This document shows, piece by piece, positions 52,269 through 64,000 of a DNA stretch of 64,000 bases. Numbering within the stretch: the stretch's first letter is position 1; each line of letters starts with the position of its first letter. This DNA is from Datisca glomerata (lineage: Eukaryota > Streptophyta > Magnoliopsida > Cucurbitales > Datiscaceae). The stretch lies in NCBI GenBank assembly GCA_003255025.1, contig QANY01000261.1, positions 2,701,390-2,765,389 on the forward strand, in the 5' to 3' direction. The notes under the pieces were generated by a model that had not been told where the DNA came from, made no database searches, and worked only from the letters and a program-made list of their open reading frames with translations. The translations under genes were made by a program, and so were the position numbers.

Positions 52269-54623
52269 ATGGCTAAGACCACTTCTCTTCCTCCACAGGA
52301 CACACAAAACACAATGACCCACTTGAGGTTCTTCAAGAAATTCAAGCGTTTAAGCCCTCTTGAGCCTTCTCTCGGCATTCTTGGATTCATTTTAATCACT
52401 GTTCTGTTCATCTCTTGTTTCTTCATTTTAATCACTGCTGGCCTTCGTGCTCGTGGGTTTGATTTGTTGCTTGGACTTCATGGTTCCTTTCCATTCCTAT
52501 CGTCTTCATCAGCTGTTGATAATGATGTACGGCCGGGATTTCTTGATGAAGGGTGTGATGGGTGTGATTTGTTTGATGGGAATTGGGTTTGGGATGAAAG
52601 TTACCCTTTGTATCAGTCTCAAGATTGTGCTTTCTTAGATGGAGGTTTTAGGTGTTCTGAGAATGGAAGGCCTGATGCTTTTTATACTAAATGGCGTTGG
52701 CAGCCTAAACATTGCAATTTGCCCAGGTTTTTATATTTGATTATATTATAATTGCTATTATTGTTATTATGCCTTTTCATTTTAGTTTCAAATGCTGTGA
52801 AGATGGGAAGGAAAAAAAAAATCAAATGTCATGTTAATGGATAGTTGAGTGGAATTTTCCTATATTTTATCGGCTAGCAAACAGACTCTTAATTGCTTCC
52901 TATTAATAAAATTGTGGCAGTCAGCTTCTTTCTGTTAAAATGCATTACTTGGAAATTGCAGGTGATCCGATTCCTAGTTTGAACAATGCTGAGCTCAGTT
53001 CTGACTAATATTAGTTGAAATTCTTCAATTTTACATATTGTTCAATCATCAATGTGTATGATTATGCTGTTAATCAAGCTTATGGCTTACAAGAATGAAA
53101 TTCCTTTTGCGATTCACGTAGTTAATAGTTGGAATTTGATTAAATGAATTGTAATAATTGGTTCACTTCGGTAAACAGATTCGACGCTAAGAAAATGTTA
53201 GAGAGGTTGAGGAACCGAAGACTAGTGTTCGTGGGGGATTCAATTGGAAGAAACCAATGGGAGTCGATGCTCTGTATGCTCTCCTCTGTTATTCCTAACA
53301 AGACTTCAGTTTACGAGGTGAACGGGACGCCCATCACAAAGCACTCGGGATCCTTGATTTTCAAGTTTGCTGATTTCAACTGCACCGTTGAATACTACCG
53401 GTCGCCTTTTCTTGTAGTCCAGGGACATGCTCCGGCTGCTGCTCCAAAACATGCGAGATTGACTTTGAAATTGGATAAAATCGATTGGTCCTCGAAACGG
53501 TGGATCAATGCTGATTTGCTTATTCTCAATTCTGGGCATTGGTGGACTTACGAGAAGACGATAAGAGAGTAAATATATTTGAAATTTGTCTTACAGCCTT
53601 ATTTGACATGTTTCTGTTTCTATCTTTTGTCAAAGCTACGTTTTTTAAGATTGTGCGATAATCTCGGATTACGAAAGTCAAATAACTTGGTTAGTTTGGA
53701 TCATTTTGGTTTGTTAGGGGTTGTTATTTCCAACTAGGGAAGGAGGTGAAGATGAATATGAGTATCGAAAGTGCTTTCCGAAGATCAATTCAGACTGTTG
53801 TTGATTGGGTGCATAAGAAAGTAAACACAAACAAGACTTACGTCCTCTTCCGAACCTATTCGCCTGTTCATTTCAGGTATTATATTTGGATCTTGATCTT
53901 TCTTTTGAGCTCTTTCTGTGGTTTTTTATTCCTTTTTCACGTTTCGTCCTGGTATATACGCTGGTATTTCCTCCTCTTGCCGCCTTTGGTGCTTCCTTAG
54001 ACATAGGAAGCTAGAGATTACTACTTTTGGCTGTATAGTCTCTCTTAAATTGTGATTTTGGAGATTTTGAAATAACGATAATGTGATCTCAAGTTAACAT
54101 TACCTGCAATTTTTATAGGCTCGATTGTTTCTAGTAGCGATTTGCGATGCTACTATTCTGAGATATGGTACAAAATTTATTAAGTTCTTTTATTGAAGTA
54201 TGTGGGGGCCTATTGATGCTTATAAGTGATAAGATTTAACATCATTACCTGCTTTGACTTTACAGAGGAGGTGACTGGAACACCGGTGGTGGTTGTCACT
54301 TGGAAACATTGCCCGATTTAAGCTCGTTACCTGCTTTTGGTGAAAACCATTTTAAAACCGTTAACAACGTAATATTTGAGCACTTGAATCAGTCAAAGGT
54401 GATGAAATTGGATCTATTGAATGTGACAACCATGACATTGCGTAGAAAAGATGGTCATGCATCCATATATTATCTCGGAGCATCGACCGGACCAGCCTCT
54501 CTCTCGCGCCAAGACTGCAGCCATTGGTGCCTGCCTGGAGTCCCCGATTCATGGAACGAGCTTGTCTACATGCTTTTCCTAAAGCATGAATACGTTCGTT
54601 CTCAAAACTCAACCATATCTTAG
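52269..54623 (+). CDS. Trichome birefringence-like (TBL, DUF231) protein, 454 aa
   Basis: Four exons (52269-52726, 53179-53568, 53718-53876, 54266-54623) join in phase into 454 codons with GT-AG borders. TBL proteins are Golgi polysaccharide O-acetyltransferases or their relatives, acting on xylan, mannan or pectin (family knowledge). Seen: a short cytosolic tail, a signal anchor (about residues 36-58, [20 protein letters not shown]), and the TBL start [18 protein letters not shown]. The GDS esterase motif lies at residues 172-174 ([13 protein letters not shown]). The C-terminal [16 protein letters not shown] holds the Asp-x-x-His pair (D419, H422). All catalytic residues and the usual length are present, so the gene appears intact. 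The anchor and [11 protein letters not shown] start suggest the TBL10/TBL11 group, but I am not sure enough to give a symbol. Confidence 0.93.
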
Positions 54624-57600
54624 TTAACATTTTGTGGATTCTAGCGAAGAGGCCACACACATGACTACCTCTCGGCAACTCTCTCGTACATAAAGGGTAT
54701 ATGATTCATTATATGGTACATATGTTGACGCATTTGACGATTCATATCATCAAAGGAATCAGAGACTGAAATCTTGTTTTCTTATTTGCTTCAAAACATT
54801 ATTTGTTGGCCAAACTCCAGATAAAAAGCTGGGATGACTTAACTGGTAAGTACTCGGAACTTGTCGAGGCTTTCCCGGTATGGCATTAACCTGATGCAGA
54901 TTGTTGGTTTGTAAAGGGTAGAGAGTAGCACAGAAAGAGGATTTCTCTTCGGCAAACATTGGTTGAGAAGTTATGTATACAGTTATAGGGGTTTTGGTTA
55001 ATGTTTAATATTCTTTTTCATGGAAGTCTTCAAATGAAAGCAGGACCGCAGGAGAAAGGTAGATGGAAGGGCTTTAGATTTGTTGATATTACTTGTATTG
55101 TATTCTGTATATAACTTATATATTTGAAATTTGATGACTTGAATTTTCTCTTAGTTTAATGTTATACACTGAATGACTGAAAGATTTTGTATTCTGTCAG
55201 CTTTTGTTAAAATCTGCTCTGAGGTTGATAATGCAGCTCTACATATCTATTCTAATAAAGGAAGATCACCTCGAAGCTCAATAGGAAGTAATGTTCAGTA
55301 GATCTGAGCCTTTGGTTCAAATCTGCACGGCACGAATCTGTTTATATGATAAACCTGATAACTTTTTTCTATTTTTTCTTTAGCTGATCAAATTTGAGTC
55401 TTTCATTTTTTTTGAATGGATTGTCCATATGCAATAGAGTTACCTCATGTTCAACGGAACATGAGGTGATCATAATCCCTAATCTCGCATCAAAAGGCTA
55501 AATACTAGGTTTGCAATAATTACATGAATACTTCTTCCCATCTAGTTTCATTTTATACACAAATAAGTTCATACAATTATTTTACAAAATACCTCACAGC
55601 TTCTAATTTTTGGTAGAGCATTCATATTTTCAAACATTGATATATTCAGTTACAATATAACCAAATTAACTCGGGAATACGACGGATAATATTGACTTAT
55701 CAATTCAAATTTCTTACAAAAGAAGCAAGTTGTAAAAGAGTTTTGAAAATTTGATAAAGTTTACCACAGTTGTAGAAAACTTGGATAAAGTTATTATGAT
55801 AATTTGATAAAGTTTTTGAAAAAATTATGTAAATTATATGAAACCAAAAACAATTATTCATTATGTATAATTTCTTTTTTATCAAGTTTTAATTTATTAT
55901 TATTAATTATTTATAGATTCTAACACACAATATCTTATATATATACACACACACACTATTTTACGCACTAATTAATTAACTATTTTATTAACTCCACCAA
56001 TAAAATCAAATCAAATTTTTTGCTCACTACGCCAAAAACTAAAATAATTTTCTTGCTTACGCCATACAAAAAAATCAATGACAAATTATTCAAAATTACA
56101 TAGCAAAATTATATACAGATTCTATGTTGGCAACTGCTAGAAAATCTTAATCATTCATGTCGTGTTTAATTAAATTTTCTTTGATATCACGAAATTAATT
56201 ATAACATATAATTTTCCTGTTTTATATATAAAAATAAATTTAATATAAATAACATTCATTCATATTAATATATTAAAATATTGAATAATACATAACAGCT
56301 CCCTCATTATATATTTTTCCTTTAGTAGATATGTATAAAATGGTTATCAGTTTTATACCACTCTGATTGGAACGGGTAAAATATTTTAGTTATGGCACAA
56401 GAACAATCTAAAACTAAATAAAAATGATTAAGGGAGAACTCCCCCACTTCAAGGCTCCGTCCCATGGGTCTGGTCTTCCACACAAAAAATAAGATGTGAT
56501 AAACAATTTCGTTATAATCTTATTTTTATAATTTTAATATTTTTTTAGACATTGATAGTTTATGAATAATATTTATTTAGGGAAAGAAATGATTTTTTAT
56601 TTCAAAAAAATATTTGATATTATTAACATGTATTTTCATCATTTAAATTTTATATGATGCATATAGAAAAAGTTTATCTATCCTTAATTTAAATTTAATA
56701 TTTTATATGATTCATTTCAATTAACGTGCATATCTTAATTTCATGGGAGGATCCCGAGATGAGTTTGTCAGACATGACTTTCGGGCCCAAAAGGGATGAA
56801 AAAAATCGATTTCAGGACTGGTTTGGTTCCACCATGACTGGAACGGGATCTGACGAGATTCCATGATCAGAATATTTTATGACATTTTTGTGAGTTTTTG
56901 GTCTTAAAGAAAATAAATATGAAAATCAAGTAGTAAGAATTGGAACAAATAACGATATTTTTATGGGGATTTGGGAAAGTAAAATTTTAGAAAATGCGTA
57001 AATGTGTTGTAAGATGGGTAAGTGAATTGAGAAAATAAATTTTTGAGGGAAAGTGGTAGGGAAAATGATGTATTATTGTCATTTAGTCATGTTAAATAAT
57101 TTTACCATGACAAAAAAAATACTTTAAATAAACATGAGAAAATATTGAAAAATAAGTTTATCACGAAATTTACCACGCATATAGCGGCAACTAAACGAAC
57201 CCTTAATCTCAAATCTTTTAAAACCAACACTTTAGCTCATAAATTTTTAATTTTAAACACACAGTTCTGTTGCAATCACTCACAAAAATATATGACCTAT
57301 ATGAAATTAACGTAAAAAATACATATTTTTCTTATTTAGAGATTTTAATCACTTTACCATCTCTTGTCTTTGTCTACCAAACATCTGTTTTCCTCTTTAA
57401 TAGCAATTTCAATTAAGATAATGATAAGAATGACTTGCACTATTTCGATCATTTTCTTCATTTTCTCCTATTTCTTCATTTTCCTCTCTTTTTTCTCATC
57501 CACATTTTAAATATCCAAACTCTTCAACATCAGAAAGTCTAAAATTCATCTTGTGAGTAATTTGGAAGAAGGATTGAGATGGAAACACTCTAAAATTCGT

Positions 57601-57834
57601 CTCTTTATCAATTATTTATTTGTTTCCTTTAAATCCGAACTCTTCTATTATCATAAATTCATTCCATGTAATGAATTGACAATTCCCACTTCCCAAACAG
57701 TCTTACATCACACGACCACCAATCAGTGATATGATATCCCAAGACAATCCCAGACAAGATAAGAACCCAATATACCCAAAATTACACACTCAAAGTGGAG
57801 ATCACAGACACATGAGAATAGAAATCAAAGCCAA
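54624..57834. other. Intergenic, no gene seen
   Basis: The first part is the likely 3' UTR of the TBL gene. The rest is very AT-rich, with a short AC run at about 55940-55957. No coding or mobile-element family is recognised. Confidence 0.45.
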
Positions 57835-58239
57835 CTACTCAGTAAATGGGTATTGCTCATACCTAATTAGACAATCAAACAGCACTGCCCTAGCCCCTAT
57901 TCTGCTTTGACAAGTACCTAACATGGCTGTTTTAGCAGCACCAAGACAAGTAGCGCAATCTGAGCTTGTCAGATTTTTGGTGCAAGAGGCATGGCCGTAA
58001 GCAAATGCATTTGGGTATGGAGAAATATTGTAAAAATCATAGCTTTTTCTTGTGGGTGTGAGATTTTCCAGTTCTTGAACAACATAAGATAGGCTTATGG
58101 CAAATGGGTCACCGGCTGTGTACGTGCCGCTGTTGCAGAGAACTGATTTGGTGTTTGTGTTAGGAATGGATTTCGCCATTGTTGATAACAGAAGGATTCC
58201 AATTATGGTTGCTGCTGCGATTTTGAGACGAATACCCAT
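57835..58239 (-). CDS. Secreted Gnk2/DUF26 single-domain cysteine-rich protein, 134 aa
   Basis: A single-exon gene. An N-terminal signal peptide (MGIRLKIAAATIIGILLLST, cleavage probably near residue 23-25) is followed by one Gnk2-homologous (DUF26, stress-antifungal) domain. The domain has the signature C-x8-C-x2-C (SCTKNLTSSDCATC) and four further features: an upstream VLCNSG Cys, GTCQSRIGARA, FDCLIRYE and a short C-terminus. Six Cys in the usual places could form three disulphides. The protein resembles ginkbilobin-2-type proteins, which bind mannose and inhibit fungi in the best-studied case. The role here is inferred from family only. There is no kinase or transmembrane domain, so it is a secretory protein and not a CRK receptor. 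Confidence 0.9.
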   Translation of the reverse strand: MGIRLKIAAATIIGILLLSTMAKSIPNTNTKSVLCNSGTYTAGDPFAISLSYVVQELENLTPTRKSYDFYNISPYPNAFAYGHASCTKNLTSSDCATCLGAAKTAMLGTCQSRIGARAVLFDCLIRYEQYPFTE

Positions 58240-59423
58240 TTCTTTAATTGTTCGAGTCTTCTTTTTTCTCTGGCTGAATTTTTGCTTTTGGGGTTTTTGT
58301 TCTGTTTATTTGCCTTTTGGTGTTGAAAAATTTCAATTTTGAGGTTTTTTTTTCTGGTTTTCTTGCATTGGTTTCTCCATCATTAATAATTGATCGTTAG
58401 AAACAGAAATTGTTTCTTTCTTTGTATTTTTTCAAGGTTTGTATGTTTGTGAGTTGTCCATCTTCTATTTGTCTTTTTCTCACGCTGGGTCTGATAGTCA
58501 AGAATATGAGCACGGCCAGAAGTTTGGGTTCATTAGAAAGTCATTTTTATAAAAGCTTTTGATTAATGGAAAGTATTTAAAAAGACTAAAATTAGAATAA
58601 ATGGAAGAGATCGAAAGCATCCACTCCACTCTTTACTCTTTAGTCTTTATAGATTTATTCACCATTAGCTCTTTCTGTTTCAAGATTGAGCACAATTCTT
58701 TTATTTTTTTTATAAAAATAAAATCTCACCATAGAGTTAAAAGTCATCGGTTGTTTCATAAAAATTGATTCAATTTAAAAAATAATCAATTAACTAATTT
58801 TATACCAACTAATTTATAAATTAAATTTTGACTGATTAAATAATGTGTCAATTATTCATATATTATTGTTATATTAATTTTAAAATTTATTATATATTAA
58901 AATAATTTATAAAATCAACGTAGGAGTGATTATCAATACACACTTGATCAATGTTTTTTATCATTATTTATTAAGATAATTTGTCAACTAAATCCTTGAA
59001 GGGCTTGAATAACTTTCACAAAACCACGTCACATTGTGACATGATTTTAGATTAATTAAAAAGTAATTCTAGCATCTAGTTTTCTTTCACAAAAGTTATG
59101 TTTGTTTTATTTATCTTGCTCTCTTCGACATTTAATTAAATGATTAGAGTATTAATTGTTAATAATTTATAGGTTAAGGAATTCAATAAATTATAGAATA
59201 TTTATTCCATCATTGTATTGTGTCAGTGCCCTGATCTCCAATTCCTCAAGTATTCATATGGATATATCTCCTCTCCCTATGAGAATTTTCTCTCTTCTCA
59301 TGATCTTTCTGAACATACATCATAATATGTACCTAACCAAGCCAACAAAAAATGGCAAATGATTATGTACAACCCGTTATATATGCTATTTATTTAATAA
59401 AATCCAAAAAATCTAAAATAATT
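58240..59423. other. Intergenic: promoter side of the DUF26 gene and 3' side of the ALMT gene
   Basis: 58240-58500 is T-rich on the plus strand (5' UTR/promoter of the minus-strand DUF26 gene). The remainder is AT-rich and has no feature that I can name. Confidence 0.4.
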
Positions 59424-61312
59424 TTATTGGCAATGAAAACCAGCAATCTCTCCAAGTTCTTCAACTTCCTTTGCCAAATCTTCAGCCTTTTCCAATATCT
59501 CCATTAAAAAGAAGAGGAAGGTTGCCATGGCAACTCTTTCATTATTCTCTAAAGATCCAAGCTTGGAAGAAGACATGACCAAGCTCATCTCTTGTCTAAT
59601 TGTCTTTAACTTTGGTAGTATCAATTCACCTATCTGACATTTCTTCATTTTCATGATGCTTTCTCCAAGCTCTCTTAACGTCCATGCAATGGCTGACCCA
59701 ATTGCTTCACATGGCTCTTTGATTTCCTCTCTCTCATTTGTTGAGGGCTATTTTCAAAATTTCAACACAAAAAAAAGGAATTTTAAACTACTTCCCTTAA
59801 AAATATATTGTAATCTCACATGGTTTAAGCTATAGTAAACAAATAATTTTACCTGTCTAGGAGACTGAAGACAAGCTTTTAGTGAAAGGGTAGTGGCAGC
59901 TAGCTCTCTCAGAAGCTCTCCAATTTGTAGATATTTCTTCCATGGGTAATTAAGCCCAAATTTTCCATGCCATGGTTCCCATTTTGCAAAATTTGCCTAA
60001 ATTGTTTTGCAAGTTTCTCAATAATAAGTGGTTCTTCAATTTTACTTTTAAAAGAGAAAAAAGAAATTTATAAATGTATAAAGTAATGAGAAGAAATTAA
60101 ATAATTAACATACCAACGATTCATCCTTTGACTTGGAATTTAATTCTGATTTGCATCTATTAACGGTGCCAGAGATATTATTTTCCTTTTCATTCTCCGA
60201 TGAGAAATACTCCTCCAAACATTCTGTGAAATAAAAGCAATTATGAAATTGCTTGTTAAAATTTTGTTCTAGTTCAATTAAGGAAAAACAAAAGAAATTT
60301 AATTAAGCTTTAAATTTTAATTTAAGTGGGGCAAGAAATATACTTATTAATTACGATCATTTTGTAGGAAAAAAATTGGTAAAAGTTCTTAGCATTTTCC
60401 ATATCAAGTAGTTACCTTGAACACAAGTTGCCAGGTCGTGAAATTTAAGGGCGATTGAGCCGTGAAGTTCATCACTAGCCCATGTGGGGAAGATGAGCAA
60501 GCTTATGAAAATGCACACTGCAAAACCCATACCTATAGTCGAGAGACGTTCGCGTGCTATCTCAAGGACCTTTTCCGCTCGTATTCCAGATACAACAACC
60601 AGATTGAATGTCAATATGAATATCATCATTCCATAGTCATATCTTTTCTTAATTTTTGGTATCAACCGAGTGTACGTTGCGACCGCACCTGAAAATTTTA
60701 TTTTAATTATTTACTCGTAATTTTATATAAATTTAATACCAAAGAAAAAAAATAATTACCAAAGATAAATACAGAAGAGCCAACCACAACAGCCTTGCTA
60801 ATCCCACCAAGTTCTTGAGCTAAAGCGGCAGCCAAACACCCCAATCCACCTCCTAAAAGAGTTCCTATTCCTCTATTTATGCCCTTGCTTAGTGTAGCTC
60901 CTGCATTCATATATTACACAATTATATTTTCACCATGAAATAATTAAAAGAAAAAAGAAACTTAATAAAACCCATAATTTAATTAATTAATTAATTTATT
61001 TATGCTTATACAGCAAAAATGATTACCTGCAAAAAATTCAAAGATAACGACGACGGTCATAATAGCCCACATAGCATTATCACCCACTTGGTCATATAGA
61101 GGATCAAGTAGATAGAGAAATGAAACCAAAACCAAAGCAATTCCAACCTTCACACTATGAATTACTTTTTTCATGTCCTTAAAATTTGTTATTTTTTCTC
61201 TAAGATTTTTGACAATGGGAAGAAGGAGAGAAAGTTCAAACTTTTTCTTCTCATCTTTTGAAGGAAGAACAACACCCACTTCTTTAGGAATAGAAATCAC
61301 AATGGACTCCAT
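59424..61312 (-). CDS. Aluminium-activated malate transporter (ALMT) family anion channel, 425 aa
   Basis: Six minus-strand exons join in phase (61312-61027, 60900-60760, 60688-60416, 60223-60114, 59996-59853, 59747-59424; GT-AG borders), giving 425 codons. ALMT proteins are plant anion channels of the plasma or vacuolar membrane that pass malate and other anions. Seen: a hydrophobic N-terminal half with about six membrane segments (from [20 protein letters not shown] to [16 protein letters not shown]), the conserved [32 protein letters not shown], and the cytosolic domain with the WEP motif ([20 protein letters not shown]). A long helical C-terminus ends GFHCQ. The protein is a little shorter than most family members, with a compact C-terminus. 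No damage is seen. Which branch it belongs to, and whether it responds to aluminium, cannot be told from sequence alone. Confidence 0.92.
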
Positions 61313-62640
61313 TGCTAATTAAAAAGATATATTATTATTCTGTCCTTCAAATTTCCCTTCTTCTTCTTCTTCTTCGTTTTCTTTTTCCCTTTGCTGTGCT
61401 GCGCATTACATGTGATGTTTATATATATATACACAAACGATTAGAGACAATCTCGTACTAAAAGTGGAAACAATCAAACAATAACCCTATTCCATTGGAA
61501 GTGAGACATCATAATGTATTTTGCACATTTTTTTCTTTATGAAATATATATGAAATTAGTGGAACACGTAAGCTTGGCATGAGGGTTTTAATTGTGACCT
61601 TGATATTTTGATTAATGTGTGTGGATGATTTATTTTTTTTCATTAATGTTTTTTAAAACAGGGCACTGTCATATCATAAATAAGAAACTACTTTTTAGGA
61701 TAATGTCACTATATGTAACAAATGGGTCATCTATACCGAAAACATATTGATTATTTTGTTTTAAAAAAATTAGTTTTTAATTATTATTTGTCAAGATATA
61801 AGCTGGTTTAGAAAAAATCTCTAAGATATAAGGTGACGATCGATAATTAAATGTGGTATTTTTTCGATATCAAATTTAGTTGGTAATGAAATTATATATA
61901 TTGATATATGATAATGGAATGTAAAAAAAAATGCTAAGTACTAAAAGGATGAAAAAGTGATAAAATTAGCTAACAATTATGTTTGAAGGACACATCTTGG
62001 TCACGTAACTGTGGTGGAAGTATATAAAAGCTAGGCGGATACAAGGCCTAACATCAGCTAGTACATACGTACCTCTAACTTTTGACATAGAAAATTACTA
62101 TTAATGTGCTAATTTAAATCCTAAGAAAATTGAAAAATATAAAATACAATTACATATTGAAGCTATATGGAGAGAAGTGATATGATGATGTAGAAAGTAG
62201 TACACATAAATTAATGGCTATTCATAGCTAGTGGAATAAATGTTACAATATTGCACCACTTTCCCTTGTCTGTTTTACGTGATCATGTTGCCTTTTAATT
62301 GCTTCGAAAGTTCTAATTTTCGTTCAAGAATAGTGTGATGGCAATTCAAATGTATTTATGTTTAATTATGATAATTTAACTTTAATTCTTATTGTGTATT
62401 TAATCTATTTAAGTTAATCAATATTTTTATTTCAATACAGCATTTTCAGAGTGCTACCAGATATGTTTCCTTGGTTGCTGAGGTAGCCCACTCCATTGTT
62501 TATTTTTATTTTTATTTTTCATATAATAAATCATTTATAATATTCTCTCAAAAAGATATTCACGACTAACATAGTAGTATCGTATATCTACCTCTCATGT
62601 TTGTTGTTCCTGTTATTTATTCTTATAAAAGTATTTTTTA
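61313..62640. other. Upstream region of ALMT gene, otherwise no feature
   Basis: A TTC run (61359-61376) and a TATATATATA stretch near 61423-61432 lie upstream of the start codon on the minus strand. No further gene or repeat is recognised. Confidence 0.4.
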
Positions 62641-63470
62641 ACAGTCAGCTGCTCTCGTTCTCCTCTTTTCATTGCCCTATTGAGTAAGGGTCGGTGTTTG
62701 CAAAAATGTCGAGCCGACGGGGTCAGGTACCAGTAGTGACAATGGCAAAGGGGGGAGTTGGACACTAGTTGTGCTAGTGGAATGACCCAACTGGACCTAG
62801 TCAGCCTGAACCGTTTTGCGGTTCTAGAGGACCCTAAACAAGAAGAGGCAAAGATGCCAGATTTGGACACTGCTGAACCGGAAGAGATTGCTCAGGATGA
62901 GTGTCTGGGTAACAAAGCCGAGAAGGGTGTAATCAAGGAGAGAACTCCCGAGGAGAGTGATTTGGCCCATAGAAGCGAGGATCTGGAAGAGAGGGTTGAT
63001 ACTGGGTCAACTATGGCAGTGACTGAGGGGGACTTGTTCTGTGATAAACAAATGACTCCAAACAAGAACCTCAGGGCAGTCAATCCTAAGAAAAGAGGTG
63101 AACTTGAGAAGAGCAGTAAGAGTAAGCGTTCAGGTGCTGGTGCTATGACCTTAAAGGTGGAAGATCCTCCCCTGGTTCTAACCACCCTGAATGAAGAGTG
63201 GGCGAACAAAATGTAGAACATATCTGAGATCTTGAATTCTAAGAAAGAGGGGAAAGTCAAGGCCAAAAAACAAAAGAGAAATAAGGGCTGCACAAGACGA
63301 AAAACCAGAGGCAGCGCTAAGGTGCGAGGGGAATGTGAAAACAACAAGAGTTCCACATGAAGGTCCTTATTTGGAATGGAAGAAGGATCTGTAAAGTCGA
63401 GAAGCAGAGAGAGGCAAAAGATTATATAAGAGCGCAAGAAGCAGATTTGATTGGCTTGGTGGTATTAAAA
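62640..63470 (+). pseudogene. LINE ORF fragment (linker region between gag-like part and endonuclease)
   Basis: The plus frame 62758-63216 reads LDLVSLNRFAVLEDPKQEEA, then charged, low-homology sequence with PKKRGELEKSSKSKRSGAG, and stops at 63214-63216. NRFAVLED-type words followed by Lys/Glu-rich linker are typical of plant L1 ORFs between the DUF4283/zinc-knuckle part and the endonuclease. Neither neighbouring domain is present, so this is a small relic. Confidence 0.4.
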
Positions 63471-63589
63471 TAAAAGATGAATTAGTAATTTACATAATAT
63501 GAATTAGTAATTTAGGAAGAAAGGATGTAAATTTACTTTTATTTCATATGTATTGTTGAAATAAAAAATTTGCTTAATGATTATATTAG

Positions 63590-63740
63590 TTGTTGAGCTA
63601 TAGATAATTTTTGATATTTTATATGTGCACATATATATATAAATATACATGTGTGTGTGTTTTTACACACATACCTACACACATATTCATAACACACACA
63701 TACATAATAAATACATACATATACATATACACAAACATTA
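63590..63740. repeat. TA/TG/CA simple-sequence block
   Basis: ATATATATAAATATACATGTGTGTGTGTTTTTACACACATACCT-type sequence. The GTGTGTGT and ACACACA runs face each other across a short loop, so the block can fold. CATACATA words follow. Confidence 0.8.
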
Positions 63741-64000
63741 TTTTATCAAATAATCAAACCAATTGAAGATCACCAAATCAATCTGTTGTTAGATTCAAAA
63801 TCCTTTCGGTGTAAACCGTATCTCAATAAAACCCAAGATCTCATATTGAACACATCAAGAATCAAAATAATTATAGAGCGGAAGTGTACCTGAATTCATG
63901 ATGATAAATTATTGTTTAGTGCCGAGCGGTTGACCTTTCAGATCTACTCGATTCTCTATCCGAGAATCACCTTTGATAAAACCTCTCAGTTTTCTTTCTA
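63741..64000. other. No feature identified at the right edge
   Basis: Moderately AT-rich. The phrase GAGCGGAAGTGTACCTGAAT resembles sequence near plant retroelement or gene 5' ends, but I cannot assign it. Confidence 0.3.

Noticed and set aside
54361..54678. 105-codon minus-strand frame opposite the last TBL exon
   Set aside because: Antisense shadow of a clearly coding exon.
62892..63437. 181-codon minus-strand frame
   Set aside because: Antisense to the LINE ORF fragment; hydrophobic Ser/Leu/Phe composition is typical of shadows of charged coding sequence.
1..64000. tRNA, rRNA or conserved non-coding RNA genes
   Set aside because: No cloverleaf, A/B box pair or other recognisable RNA gene was found by eye. 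A covariance-model search would be needed to exclude small ones.

Overview
The window looks like nuclear DNA from a flowering plant, most likely a eudicot. It is AT-rich, its genes carry short GT-AG introns, and the genes belong to plant families (ALMT anion channels, TBL xylan/pectin acetyltransferase-like proteins, OEP7 of the plastid envelope, Gnk2/DUF26 secreted proteins). Much of the rest is layered transposable-element debris. I see no prokaryotic or organellar signal and no tRNA or rRNA gene.

Layout. 1-3600 is a decayed Copia element on the minus strand, cut by the window edge. 3628-12473 (minus) holds the first three coding exons of an unusual bHLH-like gene. Its first coding intron is swollen to about 8.35 kb by a CACTA remnant, a Copia integrase fragment and a nearly complete short Copia element (4169-7670) with target duplication TCCCC. 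A Mutator-like element (12597-14762, 9-bp duplication CACATAAAT) sits just upstream. 15410-18153 (plus) is an intact seven-exon R3H-associated-domain protein (251 aa). 20515-24329 (minus) is an intact seven-exon YJU2/CCDC94 splicing-factor homologue (329 aa). A second Mutator-like hairpin element (24686-26329, duplication AAAGTTTTA) lies about 360 bp upstream of its start codon. 28330-33287 is a Copia-type element with about 1.9-kb LTRs and only 1.1 kb of interior. 36171-36386 (plus) is a small OEP7-like gene, with a PIF/Harbinger-like element just upstream. 37355-39770 is a 5'-truncated L1-type LINE (16-bp duplication), next to a short poly(A) retroposon (39826-40558). About 41060-46895 is a ruined Ty3/gypsy element carrying several unrelated tandem arrays. 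After about 4.5 kb of featureless AT-rich DNA come an intact TBL gene (52269-54623, plus, 454 aa), an intact single-domain Gnk2/DUF26 secreted protein (57835-58239, minus, 134 aa) and an intact six-exon ALMT gene (59424-61312, minus, 425 aa). The end holds a LINE ORF fragment and a dinucleotide repeat.

The genes do not form one pathway. They are independent housekeeping (splicing, plastid envelope, nucleic-acid binding), cell-wall, secreted-defence and anion-transport genes. The most distinctive feature is that both Mutator-like elements carry the same kind of roughly 42-bp tandem repeat built from the palindromic core ATCGTGTAG/CTACACGAT, placed between long inverted arms. Exon structures were worked out by hand from splice signals, reading phase and family resemblance; no alignment or database search was run.
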